The position numbers and the translations under genes were made by a program. Below are positions 35,764 to 45,417 of a DNA stretch of 64,000 nt, one piece after another. The first letter of the stretch is position 1, and the number at the start of each line of letters is the position of its first letter. Source of the stretch: Bacteroides ihuae (lineage in GTDB: Bacteria > Bacteroidota > Bacteroidia > Bacteroidales > Bacteroidaceae); the NCBI RefSeq assembly GCF_900104585.1, contig NZ_FNVX01000004.1:1-64000 (forward strand), in the 5' to 3' direction. The notes under the pieces were generated by a model. The model saw only the letters and a list, made by a program, of their open reading frames with translations. It did not search any database and was not told the origin of the DNA.

Positions 35764-36765
35764 ATGAAATACAAAAAACACATAACAAAAACATTGACAG
35801 GATTATTTGCATCTATTACAATCGCTGAATTGATTATATTTGTGATTCATTATGGAGATATAAAATCGTACATACGCCATGAAATTCGTCCACTCCTTGA
35901 AAAAGCAATGAAGAAAGACATAAGTAAAAAGATAGAAAAAGAATATTTCTATTTTTCTGAACACGAAAACGATCCAAGAAAGCAGAAGATGGGCAAGTAC
36001 GAAGAAAAGACGTATAGAAGCCAAGATACCACTTTTACCTATCAATCAAAAATCGTAGATTGGGAAACAGATCTATTTAGAGGAAATCAATGCTATTTAC
36101 AGGTAACAAATAGATTACATCCTCAAGAAGTGAAGGTAATATTCGATAGCTTAGCAACAGAAAAAAACATAATTGCGAAATCGGCAATCGGTATTATATC
36201 TACATTCTATAAAGAGCAAAACGAATGGGCGGGTGACACTACAAGCATGTCCATTGACTATCGCACATCCATTGATAAGTTAGGTGATTTTGAAAATATA
36301 AGTTACCGAGTCTACTTTGATTACTCATTCAGCACTATCTGGAAATTGATGCCGAAAATGGCATTGTATATTCTCTTACTTCTGCAAGTGCTTTGCTGCT
36401 TAACTCTGATTGGCTGGTTAATTAAAAGAGCGAAAGAACGTCGCAAAGAAATCATCAAATTTAAAAATGGCAATTACAAGATAGATAGTATCATCTTAAA
36501 CCCCAATACGATGAGACTTAAAAATGAAGAGAAAGAACTACTACTTCCCGCTCAACAAAACCAATTGCTATTACTGTTTCTGCAAAGTGAAGACCATAAA
36601 GTGAGCAAAAAGATGATAATGGATACATTTTGGGCAAAGAGCTACTCTGATCCGAAAAGCAAAATGACTACCGCAATAGACCGATTAAGAACCAGCCTAA
36701 AAAGCATAGGATCAGAGAGAATTATTTATACCGAAAAGAGCAGTGATTATTATGAATTAGTTTAA
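35764..36765 (+). CDS. membrane-bound winged-helix transcriptional regulator
   Basis: 333 residues from the ATG at 35764. An earlier ATG at 35695 would place the operator inside the coding region and is less likely. Helix 1 is at residues 10-30 (LTGLFASITIAELIIFVIHY), a periplasmic domain at about 31-195, helix 2 at 198-220. The cytoplasmic C-terminus (235-333) resembles the OmpR/PhoB winged helix: beta strands around DSIILNPNTMRLKNEEKELL, helices LPAQQNQLLLLFLQ and KMIMDTFW, recognition helix KMTTAIDRLRTSLKS and the closing hairpin. This is a ToxR-like one-component layout with the domain order reversed. It is the likely reader of the direct repeats in this cluster; the sensed signal may bind the periplasmic domain. 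Confidence 0.78.
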   Translation: MKYKKHITKTLTGLFASITIAELIIFVIHYGDIKSYIRHEIRPLLEKAMKKDISKKIEKEYFYFSEHENDPRKQKMGKYEEKTYRSQDTTFTYQSKIVDWETDLFRGNQCYLQVTNRLHPQEVKVIFDSLATEKNIIAKSAIGIISTFYKEQNEWAGDTTSMSIDYRTSIDKLGDFENISYRVYFDYSFSTIWKLMPKMALYILLLLQVLCCLTLIGWLIKRAKERRKEIIKFKNGNYKIDSIILNPNTMRLKNEEKELLLPAQQNQLLLLFLQSEDHKVSKKMIMDTFWAKSYSDPKSKMTTAIDRLRTSLKSIGSERIIYTEKSSDYYELV

Positions 36766-38085
36766 ATATTCAATATCCATATTATAAATCCACTTATTGA
36801 AATAAAGATTCCCTCCCTCCCATTCTACTTCTCCACGCTGAAAATCAACGGTTTCGCTGCGAGGATACTTCTTTTCGGGTACTAAAGGCATGGAATAATC
36901 ACTATTCACAATCATTCGCCAAGAGTCAATACCTCCGAGAAAAAAGAAGCGTTCATCAGCATCCTGAGAAAAAGTGGGAATCCCAAATGATTGATCAACA
37001 GGAACCCAACCGATACCTTGAAAGTAGATCTCAGCCCAGTCGTGCAGATTCCATTCACCCGGATGCATCATGAATCCGCTTTGAAAATGAGCGGGGATGC
37101 CACTACAACGACAAAGGGTGATAAAGAGAAGGCTCACCTGCCCACAGTCACCATGATGATTATCGAGCACATACTCCGGGATATTCTCAATGGTAGAGTA
37201 TTCACGGGCAGAAGCCCATGGAAAATATTGATTAATCCACGTAAAGATACGACGAGCTTTCAGCAACGGGTTGTTTTCTCCTTTAGTAAGCTTAGCTGCC
37301 AACTCTTTGATACGGGGAGAAAAACGAATGTGAGTCTCCCGCTCAGCTGTATACTTCTTGTATAAAGCAGTCGTAGTATCATAAGGTAGAATATCTTCGG
37401 GCTTCAGGTTATGCCACTCGGCATACGAAGTATATTCAAATGATTCGGAAAACACGGTAGGTTCATTTCGTACAGCTTCCTTCTCCATATAAAGGGTGCT
37501 ATGCTCACACGACGTGGGTGATAGTGTGTAGTTAGCTTCACTGGCACGAAGAAATTTCACCTGTTGCTGCCTGTGTTGGTCGATGCGTGGATAAGGCAAC
37601 CAACAACGAACGATTTTACCATCGGGCACTGCGTTAGGCTCTACCTTAAGCGTATAGGTAATCCTCATACGTTTAGGCATCACGGTATCGTTGCCCAACT
37701 GCTTCACTGCATCCATCACTTTAGGAAGATGATCTTTATTCACCTTCTCGCTGCCACTAAGTACAACTCCCTCTTTAGCCACTTTTACGCAATAAGCGGC
37801 AGAATCGATGCGAAACAGGTTAGGACCTGCATTACGAAAATAACGCTTCTCACCATCTATCTCCATACACTCCAGCGCATTGCTCTCCTCCCACTGGCGC
37901 ATCTGTTCATCAGTTACGTCGGGAATGTATTTGCGAATGTAGTCTTTTACCTGCGATTCGGACATGCAAAAGTCTTGCTTGATGCGATTCATACGTTCCT
38001 GTTCCCAGCTATCGGCAACAGGAACAGGTTTAGGAGCACAGCCGATAAAAAAGAGTAAACCGGCAAGATAGACGAGTTGTTTCAT
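36757..38085 (-). CDS. transglutaminase-like lipoprotein
   Basis: 442 residues, lipobox LFFIGC (Cys16). The transglutaminase-like core has Cys in NHHGDCGQVSLLFITL, His in WNLHDWAEIYF and Asp in GWVPVDQSFG, the expected triad order. Probably a periplasmic cysteine peptidase or amidase. It is the third gene of a unit with an NlpC/P60 peptidase and an Ala-Glu epimerase, so it may act on peptidoglycan peptides. Its stop codon overlaps that of the convergent regulator by 9 bp. Confidence 0.78.
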   Translation of the reverse strand: MKQLVYLAGLLFFIGCAPKPVPVADSWEQERMNRIKQDFCMSESQVKDYIRKYIPDVTDEQMRQWEESNALECMEIDGEKRYFRNAGPNLFRIDSAAYCVKVAKEGVVLSGSEKVNKDHLPKVMDAVKQLGNDTVMPKRMRITYTLKVEPNAVPDGKIVRCWLPYPRIDQHRQQQVKFLRASEANYTLSPTSCEHSTLYMEKEAVRNEPTVFSESFEYTSYAEWHNLKPEDILPYDTTTALYKKYTAERETHIRFSPRIKELAAKLTKGENNPLLKARRIFTWINQYFPWASAREYSTIENIPEYVLDNHHGDCGQVSLLFITLCRCSGIPAHFQSGFMMHPGEWNLHDWAEIYFQGIGWVPVDQSFGIPTFSQDADERFFFLGGIDSWRMIVNSDYSMPLVPEKKYPRSETVDFQRGEVEWEGGNLYFNKWIYNMDIEYLN

Positions 38086-38104
38086 GACTTTGTGTGTTTA
38101 CTTT

Positions 38105-39256
38105 TTACAGTTTGGTAATACCGATTCCGGGAAGATCGTTAAGCATAATCTTGCCTTTCACTACTTCCATTCCTTTGAAACGATCATTTGCAATAAGCAA
38201 GTTACCATCCAAATCGGCAAAGTCGACAGCCGGAGAGAATTGTGCAGCAGCAGAGACGGCACAAGATGTTTCGGTCATACAACCCACCATTACTCTCATG
38301 CCCAACGCACGAGCAAGTGTCACCATCTTCCATGCCTCACGCATACCGGTACACTTCATCAGTTTGATGTTGATGCCGGTAAAAGCATCCTTCAACTTTG
38401 CCACATCGCTAAGACGTTGCAGAGACTCATCAGCAAAGATAGGCAGCGGACTTTGTTGAGTGACCCATGCGATGTCATCAAGTTGAGTTTTCGGCATCGG
38501 TTGCTCTACCATTACAATGCCTTGTTCTTTCAGCCAATGAATCATGTCGAGTGCATAGTGCTTATCTTTCCATCCCTGATTGGCATCTACCGCTATAGGA
38601 AGCTTGCATACCGAACGAATGGTTTCTATCATCTCTTTATCATTGTCGCGCCCCAACTTCACCTTCAAAATATTGAATTGTCCGGCAACTTCAAGAGTCT
38701 TTTCACGCACTACATCCGGTGTATCAATACCAATAGTGAAAGTTGTAGAAGGTGCTTTCGCTTTGTCCAATCCCCAAATCTTATACCATGAAGCACCGAG
38801 TAGTTTACCTACTAAATCATGGAGCGCTATATCTACAGAGGCTTTAGCAGCTGTATTACCGGGCATGATGCCATCCACATAAGCCAAAATATCTTCTAGT
38901 TGAAAAGGATCATTAAATTGTTCCAAGTTCACCTTCTTCAAGAAATTCATCACCGATTCTACTGATTCTCCCAAATAGGGTGGCATAGACGATTCGCCAT
39001 AGCCGATGATGCCCTCATACTCTATTTCTACCTGAACATCGGGCGTTGTAGTACGTGAGAAAGAGGCTACTGTAAACACGTGTTTCAACTTTAAATCATA
39101 GGGTTGAAAAGTTAACTTCATTTTCCCTCCTTTTCCTTGTTTGTTAATGGAGAATAAAGATGGAACACTATCGCCAAATACATTATTGGCAACCAGTCCC
39201 GAACCGATAGCCGCAAAAGCAGCTGTTTTGAGAAAATCTCTTCTATTTTGAGCCAT
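38105..39256 (-). CDS. L-Ala-D/L-Glu (dipeptide) epimerase with twin-arginine leader
   Basis: 383 residues, enolase superfamily, MLE subgroup. The catalytic layout is complete: Lys198 and Lys200 (LKVKLG), metal ligands Asp224 (VDANQGW), Glu251 (MVEQPM) and Asp276 (FADES), and Lys298 (INIKLMK). Such enzymes convert L-Ala-D-Glu from murein to L-Ala-L-Glu. The N-terminus reads NRRDFLKTAAFAAIGSG, a Tat-type signal, so this copy may be exported rather than cytoplasmic as in E. coli YcjG. It lies 21 bases after the NlpC/P60 gene, which would make its substrate. Confidence 0.85.
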   Translation of the reverse strand: MAQNRRDFLKTAAFAAIGSGLVANNVFGDSVPSLFSINKQGKGGKMKLTFQPYDLKLKHVFTVASFSRTTTPDVQVEIEYEGIIGYGESSMPPYLGESVESVMNFLKKVNLEQFNDPFQLEDILAYVDGIMPGNTAAKASVDIALHDLVGKLLGASWYKIWGLDKAKAPSTTFTIGIDTPDVVREKTLEVAGQFNILKVKLGRDNDKEMIETIRSVCKLPIAVDANQGWKDKHYALDMIHWLKEQGIVMVEQPMPKTQLDDIAWVTQQSPLPIFADESLQRLSDVAKLKDAFTGINIKLMKCTGMREAWKMVTLARALGMRVMVGCMTETSCAVSAAAQFSPAVDFADLDGNLLIANDRFKGMEVVKGKIMLNDLPGIGITKL

Positions 39257-39277
39257 GAGCTTTGTATGTTAGTGGAA

Positions 39278-40477
39278 TTAATTATAATAAGGGTTTGTGT
39301 CAGTCGTATTGATGCCGGGAGTACCGATACCATTGAGTATACGAACACCAAAGAGCATGCGATTCAAGTTATATTCATCGTATTCGTTATCAGCAGGGTC
39401 AAAACTGCTAACGTGCACGTCTCCTTGTGAATGAATAAATTTCTTGTTTCCGATGTAGATACAAACATGTACTACCCGTTCTTTCTTTTCGGCAGTGGCC
39501 TTACGACCAAAGAAAATAAGATCTCCCGGCTGCATATTGCTAAAGTCGGGTGCAATATCGATATGTTGCCCCACATACGCCTGCTGAGAAGCATCACGAG
39601 GGATAATTATATTGTGCATAAACAAGACAGTGCGGACAAAACCACTGCAATCAATCCCTTTAGAAGATGTACCGGCCCATAGGTAAGGCACTCCCATCAA
39701 GGTATAAGCTGTACGAATAATGCTTTCAGCATCTTGTTTAACAGAAGCCTTCCATTCCTTCTCGGGCATAGAGATAGACTTAGCAATGTATGCCTGACGT
39801 CCATCGGGATAAGAGATTTTATAATAATCACCTTCGGTACCTTCCCACTTCAAGCGGTTACCTGCCACTACATCCGATACAGATTGAGAAGTAGCATCCG
39901 GCTTTTGATAGGTAAAACCGTAATGCGAAGTAACAACGATTTTATCTGCTCGATTCCAAGCATCATACTCTGCTTTCGTTACGGGATGAATACCTACACG
40001 ATGTACCCAAGCAATGTAATTGTCGGGAGTTTGAATGCGATACCAACCATCACGTTGCAGCAGCTTCACCGGCATGCCCAGCAATGCCTGAGTAGTCATT
40101 TCAGACGAAAAATCGGGTTCTACACGAAGGTTACTTACCGACAGATTTACGATGCCAAATATTTTTCCATCGAGAGACACGCTATCGGGCAACGACAATA
40201 AACTGTCTGTTATCTGATATTTAGTCTTCTTCAATTCTGAAAACAGAGCTGATTTGGCTTCAGGAGAGGTTGTTACACCTTTTACTATAAGATGCTTACC
40301 GGATACTGTGTAGCTAATATCAAATACCGCAACACGTTTATCCGGGATAAACTGTCTACGTACACTATCTGAGACTTCTTGTACTTCCTTAGGAAGTTTC
40401 TTTTCGTTTTTGTCTGCGGCACTTACACAAGCAGGCACTGCAATGAGCAGCAATAAGAGAGAGATATACTTTTTCAT
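39278..40477 (-). CDS. NlpC/P60 gamma-D-glutamyl peptidase with SH3 domains
   Basis: 399 residues with a signal peptide (LLLLLIAVPACVSA; a lipobox-like Cys17 is present). Bacterial SH3-like regions span about residues 110-240. The catalytic NlpC/P60 domain at 250-399 has Cys277 (KGIDCSGF), His337 (RVVHVCIYIG) and His349 (FIHSQG). The domain order is that of YkfC-type enzymes, which cut the gamma-D-Glu to diamino-acid bond of murein peptides after L-Ala-D-Glu. It is the first gene of the murein-peptide unit. Confidence 0.87.
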   Translation of the reverse strand: MKKYISLLLLLIAVPACVSAADKNEKKLPKEVQEVSDSVRRQFIPDKRVAVFDISYTVSGKHLIVKGVTTSPEAKSALFSELKKTKYQITDSLLSLPDSVSLDGKIFGIVNLSVSNLRVEPDFSSEMTTQALLGMPVKLLQRDGWYRIQTPDNYIAWVHRVGIHPVTKAEYDAWNRADKIVVTSHYGFTYQKPDATSQSVSDVVAGNRLKWEGTEGDYYKISYPDGRQAYIAKSISMPEKEWKASVKQDAESIIRTAYTLMGVPYLWAGTSSKGIDCSGFVRTVLFMHNIIIPRDASQQAYVGQHIDIAPDFSNMQPGDLIFFGRKATAEKKERVVHVCIYIGNKKFIHSQGDVHVSSFDPADNEYDEYNLNRMLFGVRILNGIGTPGINTTDTNPYYN

Positions 40478-40506
40478 TAAAAAAAAATTTGGGGGTTATG
40501 CATAAG

Positions 40507-40514
40507 CAAAGATA
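40507..40514 (-). promoter_or_regulatory. possible -7 box of the murein-peptide unit
   Basis: TATCTTTG on the minus strand, 29 bases ahead of the start at 40477. No TTTG at the proper -33 distance. Confidence 0.4.
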
Positions 40515-40653
40515 GAGAATTATTCAATTTGCGATACATTATTTCAGATAAATTAGCTAATTAGTAGCAAAAAGATTTCATTCTGCCATTCCTCATAGTG
40601 CTTTCTTAAATAAAATCAGAGGAACAATCTATCGCTATGTTCGAAAATTTGTT

Positions 40654-40661
40654 TACTTTTG
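40654..40661 (+). promoter_or_regulatory. -7 box of rnpB
   Basis: TACTTTTG matches TAnnTTTG and lies 7 bases ahead of the expected RNA 5' end. No clear TTTG at -33. Confidence 0.55.
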
Positions 40662-40668
40662 CAATATA

Positions 40669-41026
40669 AAGCAGTTGGCCGGTTTGTCGCTTGCGTTCCG
40701 CAGGAGGAAAGTCCGGGCAACACAGAGCATCCTACTTCCTAACAGAAAGCTGTCCGTGAGGGTAGAGTAATGCAGAAGAAAATAACCGCCACTTCCGTCG
40801 GGAAATGGTAAGGGTGAGAAGGTGGAGTAAGAGCCCACCAGCCGCGTGGTGACACGACGGGCTGTGCATCTTAGGAGTTGTAAGGTCATGTATACCGACG
40901 TTATGAGAGTTGCTCGCTCCATGTCGGAGGGTAGACCGCTAAAGTGGTGTGGTGACACATCACTCAGATAAATGACAAACACCCTATTCATTAGGGTACA
41001 GAACTCGGCTTATAGGCTGACTGCTT
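40669..41026 (+). ncRNA. rnpB: RNase P RNA
   Basis: About 358 nt. The P4 strands are recognisable: GAGGAAAGTCCGGGC near 40701 and ACAGAACTCGGCTTATAG near 40999. The ends AAGCAGT and ACTGCTT pair as P1, and a T-run follows as terminator. It is the catalytic RNA that trims tRNA 5' ends. The general arrangement is that of a type A bacterial RNA. The frame on its minus strand is not a gene. Confidence 0.93.
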
Positions 41027-41152
41027 TTTTATATAATATTAAATAATCCCGAAAAGATAAAGATTGAGTCAAAGCCCCCAAAATTGAACTTTTATCTACT
41101 TAGGTTAGTTAAATGCTTAGTGCATCTTCATCCTCATAACGAATAGTTATCC

Positions 41153-42472
41153 ATGAATAAAAAAATAAAAAAATTATGGAAGTTCCTGACCTACGACATT
41201 TGGCGTATAACGGAAAATGAAGTAACAAGAACCAAGTTCTCCCTTTACAACATTATCAAAACCATTTATGTCTGTGTTAATCAATTCAGTAAAGACCGGA
41301 TTGTAAATAAAGCATCCGCATTGACATACAGCACTCTACTCGCTATTGTCCCCATTCTCGCCATATTGTTTGCCATAGCTCGAGGGTTTGGCTTTGCTAA
41401 TCTCATGGAGAATCAAGTACGACACGGCTTTGGAGGAGTAAGTAATACAACAGAGGTGCTCCTTCAATTTGTCGATTCTTATCTGTCACAAACCAAAAGC
41501 GGAATATTTATCGGTGTGGGATTGGTTTTATTGTTGTGGACGGTGGTAAATCTAACCAGCAACATCGAGCGTACTTTCAACCGCATTTGGCAGGTGAAGA
41601 AGCCCCGAAGCATGTATCGTAAAATCACTGATTATTTCTCCATGTTTCTGCTGCTACCTATCCTGATCGTTGTTTCGGGTGGTTTAACTATCTTCATGAG
41701 TACAGCTCTCAAGGAAATGGATAATTTTTTGGTATTGGCACCGATTCTCAAGTTTTTAGTAAGACTTATTCCCTTCGTCCTCACTTGGTTCATGTTTGCC
41801 GGACTGTATGTATTCATGCCAAACACAAAGGTTAAGTTCAGACATGCTCTTATTGCAGGTATTCTTGCGGGAACAGCTTATCAAGCCTTCCAATTCCTTT
41901 ATATAGGCAGTCAGTTGTGGGTGTCGAGGTACAATGCTATCTATGGAAGTTTTGCGGCCATACCAATGTTTCTACTATGGATGCAAATATCATGGACTAT
42001 CTGTCTTTTTGGTGCCGAACTAACTTATGCGGGACAAAACGTACAAAACTTTAGTTTCGATAAAGACACTCGTAACATCAGCCGTCGGTATCGCGATTTC
42101 ATTTCCATTCTTATCATGTCCCTCATAGCCAAACGATTTGTCAAGAATGAGAAGCCCTACACTGCGGATGAGATTTCAGAAGAAAATCATATTCCAATCC
42201 GACTGACTAACCAAACCTTGTACCAATTGCTGGAAATAAATGTAATTCACGAAGTTGTGACCGATCATAAAAGTGAGGATATTGCTTACCAGCCATCTAT
42301 AGATGTCAATCAACTGAATGTAGCCTTATTGCTTGAAAAGATTGACACCTTTGGTTCGGAAGATTTTAAAGTAGATAAAGACAAAGCATTCTTTAATCAA
42401 TGGGGAGTGCTCATTGATTCGAGAGAACAGTATTATAAAGATGCCGGGCAGAAATTACTGAAAGATTTGTAA
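41153..42472 (+). CDS. YihY/BrkB-family inner membrane protein
   Basis: 439 residues. The first 300 hold about six membrane helices with the family segments NKASALTYSTLLAIVPILAI, FNRIWQVKKPRS and GSFAAIPMFLLWMQISW. A soluble C-terminal part of about 130 residues includes a winged-helix-like stretch (FVKNEKPYTADEISEENHIP). Once misnamed ribonuclease BN; actual function unknown. It stands alone 127 bases after rnpB. Confidence 0.85.
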   Translation: MNKKIKKLWKFLTYDIWRITENEVTRTKFSLYNIIKTIYVCVNQFSKDRIVNKASALTYSTLLAIVPILAILFAIARGFGFANLMENQVRHGFGGVSNTTEVLLQFVDSYLSQTKSGIFIGVGLVLLLWTVVNLTSNIERTFNRIWQVKKPRSMYRKITDYFSMFLLLPILIVVSGGLTIFMSTALKEMDNFLVLAPILKFLVRLIPFVLTWFMFAGLYVFMPNTKVKFRHALIAGILAGTAYQAFQFLYIGSQLWVSRYNAIYGSFAAIPMFLLWMQISWTICLFGAELTYAGQNVQNFSFDKDTRNISRRYRDFISILIMSLIAKRFVKNEKPYTADEISEENHIPIRLTNQTLYQLLEINVIHEVVTDHKSEDIAYQPSIDVNQLNVALLLEKIDTFGSEDFKVDKDKAFFNQWGVLIDSREQYYKDAGQKLLKDL

Positions 42473-42574
42473 TTGATAAACAACACGCTAAGAACAAAGA
42501 GTCTCTGATTATACCTTCGATACTGAAAAAGCAATTCGTCCGTATAATCAGGGATTCTCTTTTAAAAAATCTTT

Positions 42575-43174
42575 TTATAACGCTATCATACGGCTAATGT
42601 ACTTACCGATGATATCAAATTCTAAATTAACCACGCTACCTAGTTTAAACGTATGGAAATTAGTATGTTCGTACGTATAAGGAATGATAGCCACCTGGAA
42701 GGTGTCATCCGTAGGATTGCACACCGTGAGGCTCACACCATTCACTGTAACCGAGCCCTTATCAACAGCCATATAGCCACGTTTGGCCATCTCTCTGTCA
42801 AAAGTATATTTAAAAGTAAAGTACCAACTTCCATCTGCATCGGCAATATCAATACAAGTACACGTTTGATCTACATGCCCCTGAACGATATGTCCGTCCA
42901 GCCTACCATTCATCATCATACTTCTCTCCACATTCACCTTGTCTCCCACCTTCAATAACCCAATATTTGAGCATTCAATGGTTTCTTTCATGGCAGTTGT
43001 GGTATATGTATCTGCCGTCATACTCACCACGGTGAGGCAAACACCATTATGAGATATACTTTGATCAATCTTTAATTCACTAACAAACGAACACTTCATA
43101 GTGAGGTGTAAGTTTTCGCGGTCTTTAACCAGCGATACGACTTCTGCGTATTCTTCTACTATTCCTGAAAACAT
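42575..43174 (-). CDS. ribE: riboflavin synthase alpha chain
   Basis: 199 residues with the family start MFSGIVEE and two lumazine-binding repeats (residues 1-96 and 97-190; SHNGVCLTV and VTVNGVSLTV are equivalent). It converts two molecules of dimethylribityl-lumazine to riboflavin. Monocistronic here; no FMN riboswitch was recognised upstream. A TATCTTTG -7 box lies at 43237-43244 on the minus strand. Confidence 0.93.
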   Translation of the reverse strand: MFSGIVEEYAEVVSLVKDRENLHLTMKCSFVSELKIDQSISHNGVCLTVVSMTADTYTTTAMKETIECSNIGLLKVGDKVNVERSMMMNGRLDGHIVQGHVDQTCTCIDIADADGSWYFTFKYTFDREMAKRGYMAVDKGSVTVNGVSLTVCNPTDDTFQVAIIPYTYEHTNFHTFKLGSVVNLEFDIIGKYISRMIAL

Positions 43175-43236
43175 AATTCTATCTATCCTCTTTTACAGGT
43201 TAATAATACAAATTACCTTATATCAAAATGACGCAA

Positions 43237-43244
43237 CAAAGATA
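43237..43244 (-). promoter_or_regulatory. possible -7 box of riboflavin synthase
   Basis: TATCTTTG on the minus strand, about 63 bases ahead of the start codon, without a clear -33 element. Confidence 0.4.
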
Positions 43245-43414
43245 CAAAGAAGATATCAAGAAACCCCATTTTGACGAAAAAAACGAGATAAGCCGATTTA
43301 TCAAAGCCAAGAGAATAAATTAGCGACTCGAATTCATAGTAAATTGTATATTATTTTCACCAGTCATAAATCCGCCCTACAAGCCTTCTGAGAGGGGGCT
43401 GGTGAACTAACTAG

Positions 43415-43480
43415 TTCAGCACGGTGAAGTAGTTAATTCAGCACGCTGAACTAGTATCTTCAGCACGGTGAACTAGTATC
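43415..43480. repeat. three tandem 22-bp repeats
   Basis: Three direct units of exactly 22 bp start at 43415, 43437 and 43459, each beginning TTCAGCACGGTGAA or a close variant; units two and three differ at one base. Each unit holds an imperfect palindrome (TTCAGC...GTGAA), and a partial unit precedes the array. Located between riboflavin synthase and phoU, with no coding frame nearby. Confidence 0.8.
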
Positions 43481-43587
43481 TTCTATTTATAAAGTATAGT
43501 TTGTAAAATAATATACATATCTGAAATCCGGAAGTTTTAGAAAACGTTTAAATGTCTGGGGATACGAATGAGATGGAAGTTATATAA

Positions 43588-43621
43588 AAAAATCGGGGCT
43601 TTTCACAAAGCCCCGATTTTC
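43588..43621. terminator. strong bidirectional-looking terminator
   Basis: AATCGGGGCTTT / AAAGCCCCGATT stem of 12 bp with a 4-base loop, flanked by A-runs and T-runs. It lies 240 bases past phoU and probably ends the pst-phoU transcript on the minus strand. Confidence 0.8.
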
Positions 43622-43861
43622 AGTTTTCAATAGGTATTAGTTTTTCTTTAAGGTAAAAAGATTGTTTTCAGGATAACGGGACAAATATAGCGCCTTTTTA
43701 AGTTACCTACCAAATAATAAAATATGTCTTATAACATATTTTTGAGATTTCTTTGCCTTTATTATCATTTGAACGGTAAAAGCACTAAAATTAATGCTCA
43801 TTAAAAGGAAAAAAAGAATTTTTCTCTTAATGAGCACTAATTAAGCATAAGATAAACTCAC

Positions 43862-44551
43862 CTATTTCTGAGGATAGTGTTCGTCAATCTTGCCACTATG
43901 TTTGAGCACTTTGGCATCAATATAGAATACAATCTCTTCGGCAATATTAGTAATATGATCTCCCGAACGTTCCAATTTACGGAACACACTAACCAAGTTG
44001 AGATATGGCAGCAAGTTGTCGGTGTGATCTTTTAAATAATCAGCTAAAACAGAAGATACGTTTCTATTAATTTCATCAAGAAAATTATCTTTAGCAAAAA
44101 CAGATGTCGCAAGTTCCAGGCTCTCTTCATTCAACGCACGCTTTGTGATTTCAAGCATCGAGAGTACCTCTCTATGCATCTCTTCCAATCGAAGACGCTT
44201 TAACAATTCACTATCAAGGGCTGGCTCATCGCAATTGATAACAAACCGGGCAATACTCTCTGCAAAATCGCCCAAACGCTCTAAATTAGTATTGATTTTA
44301 AGCATAGCAAGCACAAAGCGAAGATCTATTGCAACTGGGTTGTAAAGAGCAATCACATCTTCCACATCGCTATCTATCTTCAATTCGAAAGCATTCACTC
44401 GCCTCTCGCGCACCACAACTTGTTGCGCCAACTCTTTATCAAGAGTTAATACAGCTTCTCCGGCTCTATCAAGCTGACTGTAGACAAGTGTCCACATCTC
44501 GTCTATTTCTTTCTTCAGCAAAAGAAGTTCCGATTCTATAAACTTTACCAT
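43862..44551 (-). CDS. phoU: phosphate-transport regulator PhoU
   Basis: 229 residues in the all-helical PhoU fold of two three-helix repeats. Recognisable metal-site helices are LRFVLAMLKINTNLERLGDFAESIA and FRKLERSGDHITNIAEEIVFY. It controls Pst transporter activity and phosphate signalling. Last gene of the pstC-pstA-pstB-phoU operon, 59 bases after pstB. Confidence 0.92.
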   Translation of the reverse strand: MVKFIESELLLLKKEIDEMWTLVYSQLDRAGEAVLTLDKELAQQVVVRERRVNAFELKIDSDVEDVIALYNPVAIDLRFVLAMLKINTNLERLGDFAESIARFVINCDEPALDSELLKRLRLEEMHREVLSMLEITKRALNEESLELATSVFAKDNFLDEINRNVSSVLADYLKDHTDNLLPYLNLVSVFRKLERSGDHITNIAEEIVFYIDAKVLKHSGKIDEHYPQK

Positions 44552-44610
44552 CTTTATTATATTTATGAATTATCTTATATTCAATGTATAGCGGATACAA
44601 ATATACCATT

Positions 44611-45369
44611 TTATCCGAATCTTCCAGTAATATAGTTCTGAGTTTGTTCTTTTAAGGGGTTTGTGAAGATTTTCTTTGTATCTCCAAACTCCACCATCTC
44701 TCCCAAATAAAAGAATGCCGTTTTATCGCTAACGCGTGCTGCCTGTTGCATGTTGTGCGTCACGATAACAATGGTATATTCTTCTTTAAGTTCATGAATC
44801 AGCTCTTCTACTTTCGCTGTTGAGATAGGATCGAGTGCTGATGCTGGCTCGTCCATTAGCAATACCGAAGGGGATACAGCCATAGCACGAGCAATGCAAA
44901 GGCGTTGTTGCTGGCCACCTGAAAGAGCATAAGCGGATTCTTTCAGCTTATCTTTCACTTCATCCCACAAAGCAGCTCCTTTCAAAGTTTCTTCCACACG
45001 CTGACGAATTAGCGTCTCATCTTTCACGCCATTCACCCGCAGTCCGTATGCCACATTCTCAAAAATACTTTTCGGGAAAGGGTTGGGCCGTTGAAAAACC
45101 ATTCCTACATTTTTTCTCAACTCATCTACCTGCACACCTTTCTCATAAATGTCTTGGTTATCGATTAAAATTTTCCCGGACATACGTATAGCGGGTATCA
45201 AATCATTCATTCGATTAAAGAGTCTCAGGAAAGTAGATTTACCACAACCTGATGGCCCGATGAACGCAACTACAGATTTCTCTTCTATGAGCATACTGAT
45301 GTCCTTCAATGCATGAAAATCGCCATACCAGAAGTTAACATCATGAGTCGTAATTTTATTATTTGCCAT
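44611..45369 (-). CDS. pstB: phosphate ABC transporter ATPase PstB
   Basis: 252 residues. Walker [13 protein letters not shown] (about residue 38), signature LSGGQQQRL, Walker [14 protein letters not shown], switch His in IVTHNMQQ. Energises phosphate import through PstA/PstC. 48 bases after pstA. Confidence 0.96.
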   Translation of the reverse strand: MANNKITTHDVNFWYGDFHALKDISMLIEEKSVVAFIGPSGCGKSTFLRLFNRMNDLIPAIRMSGKILIDNQDIYEKGVQVDELRKNVGMVFQRPNPFPKSIFENVAYGLRVNGVKDETLIRQRVEETLKGAALWDEVKDKLKESAYALSGGQQQRLCIARAMAVSPSVLLMDEPASALDPISTAKVEELIHELKEEYTIVIVTHNMQQAARVSDKTAFFYLGEMVEFGDTKKIFTNPLKEQTQNYITGRFG

Positions 45370-45417
45370 TATTTTTTTCTATTGAAATTACAAGATCAAA
45401 AAAGACTTCACGAATAA

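Noticed and set aside
38084..38791. 235-codon frame on the plus strand
   Set aside because: Antisense to the epimerase gene, with a His/Cys-rich composition typical of shadow frames.
40653..40991. 112-codon frame on the minus strand
   Set aside because: It lies antisense to the RNase P RNA, whose conserved P4 segments explain the sequence.
43415..43480. Short CRISPR-like array
   Set aside because: Units are contiguous with no spacers and no cas genes nearby.
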